The notes under the pieces: model-generated
What the model was told of the DNA's origin: nothing
What the model saw: the letters and a program-made list of their open reading frames with translations, nothing else
The model's database searches: none
Part shown: positions 63,956 through 64,000 of the stretch, piece by piece
Position numbering within the stretch: the stretch's first letter is position 1
Layout: the number at the start of each line of letters is the position of its first letter
Made by a program: the position numbers and the translations under genes
Assembly (NCBI GenBank): GCA_015232855.1
Contig: JADFYW010000006.1
Span: 17,610-81,609 of the forward strand
Direction of reading: 5' to 3'
DNA: 64,000 bases
Source of the DNA: Fibrobacteria bacterium
Lineage (GTDB): Bacteria > Fibrobacterota > Fibrobacteria > UBA11236 > JADFYW01

Positions 63956-64000
63956 TTTTCAGGTGAAAGTTAAGTATATTTACAAAAGAAAAATAACGAA

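Noticed and set aside
1-64000. tRNA, rRNA, tmRNA genes, CRISPR arrays, transposase or integrase genes.
   Set aside because: Looked for by eye on both strands; no tRNA arm patterns, regular spacer arrays or recognisable transposase/recombinase motifs were seen. A dedicated scan could still find a weak one.

Overview
The window comes from a Gram-negative bacterium, most likely of the phylum Fibrobacterota (Chitinispirillum/Chitinivibrio-like). The strongest marker is a protein carrying the Fibrobacter succinogenes major paralogous (FISUMP) domain at 10672-11655. Several large secreted proteins also end in a short C-terminal module of the type IX secretion kind (D-x-K/R-G-R ... G-x-Y). Lipoproteins, predicted outer-membrane beta-barrels, a K+-dependent-type membrane pyrophosphatase and a compact primary-type sigma factor agree with this. 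The base composition is moderately AT-rich, and intergenic regions are markedly AT-rich.

Layout. 1-5.1 kb: GlcG/HbpS-like protein, MarC-like membrane protein, and a full-length bifunctional PutA with a clean promoter. 5.1-12.1 kb: an accessory, decayed region with a small barrel protein, a SLOG-like protein, a lipoprotein, two secreted proteins, duplicated upstream modules, a decayed copy of the 3' part of putA and a copy of the 3' end of the alpha-2-macroglobulin gene. 12.1-16.5 kb (minus): two secreted von Willebrand A proteins in one transcription unit. 16.8-24.1 kb (plus): a type I restriction-modification operon hsdM-hsdS-X-hsdR, where X is an AlbA_2/Schlafen-type putative ATPase with a duplicated C-terminal module and 12-bp tandem repeats. 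24.2-30.3 kb (minus): a 2051-residue thioester alpha-2-macroglobulin. 30.9-37.2 kb: an envelope operon with two paralogous leucine-rich-repeat proteins, a CsgG/TolB-like protein fused to a predicted barrel, a lipoprotein and an SRPBCC protein. 37.3-42.8 kb: signal peptidase I, HAD phosphatase, secreted propeller-like protein, M14 carboxypeptidase, DUF3332 lipoprotein. 42.9-45.5 kb: znuACB zinc importer. 45.7-52 kb: Ig-like lipoprotein, lipoprotein-thioredoxin-thioredoxin-like-glycosyltransferase cluster, small barrel, TPR membrane protein. 52-58.8 kb: murG without a standard start codon, MEDS sensor protein, trpF, ECF-like ATPase, a tandem kinase-like protein, a cysteine-rich mini-protein and a sigma factor. 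59-64 kb (minus): membrane pyrophosphatase, pterin-binding methyltransferase, outer-membrane protein.

How it fits together. Most of the window serves the cell envelope: export (signal peptidase I), cell-wall lipid II synthesis (MurG), surface and outer-membrane proteins, protease trapping (alpha-2-macroglobulin), and zinc and energy handling. The 5-24 kb part behaves as an accessory island. It holds the R-M operon with its embedded ATPase, the vWA pair, and fragments of both flanking large genes (putA to the left, alpha-2-macroglobulin to the right), which suggests repeated duplication and deletion. The most promising leads are the AlbA_2 protein inside the hsd operon, the 70-bp repeat made from the end of the alpha-2-macroglobulin gene that brackets about 12 kb, and the tandem kinase-like protein followed by a cysteine-rich mini-protein.
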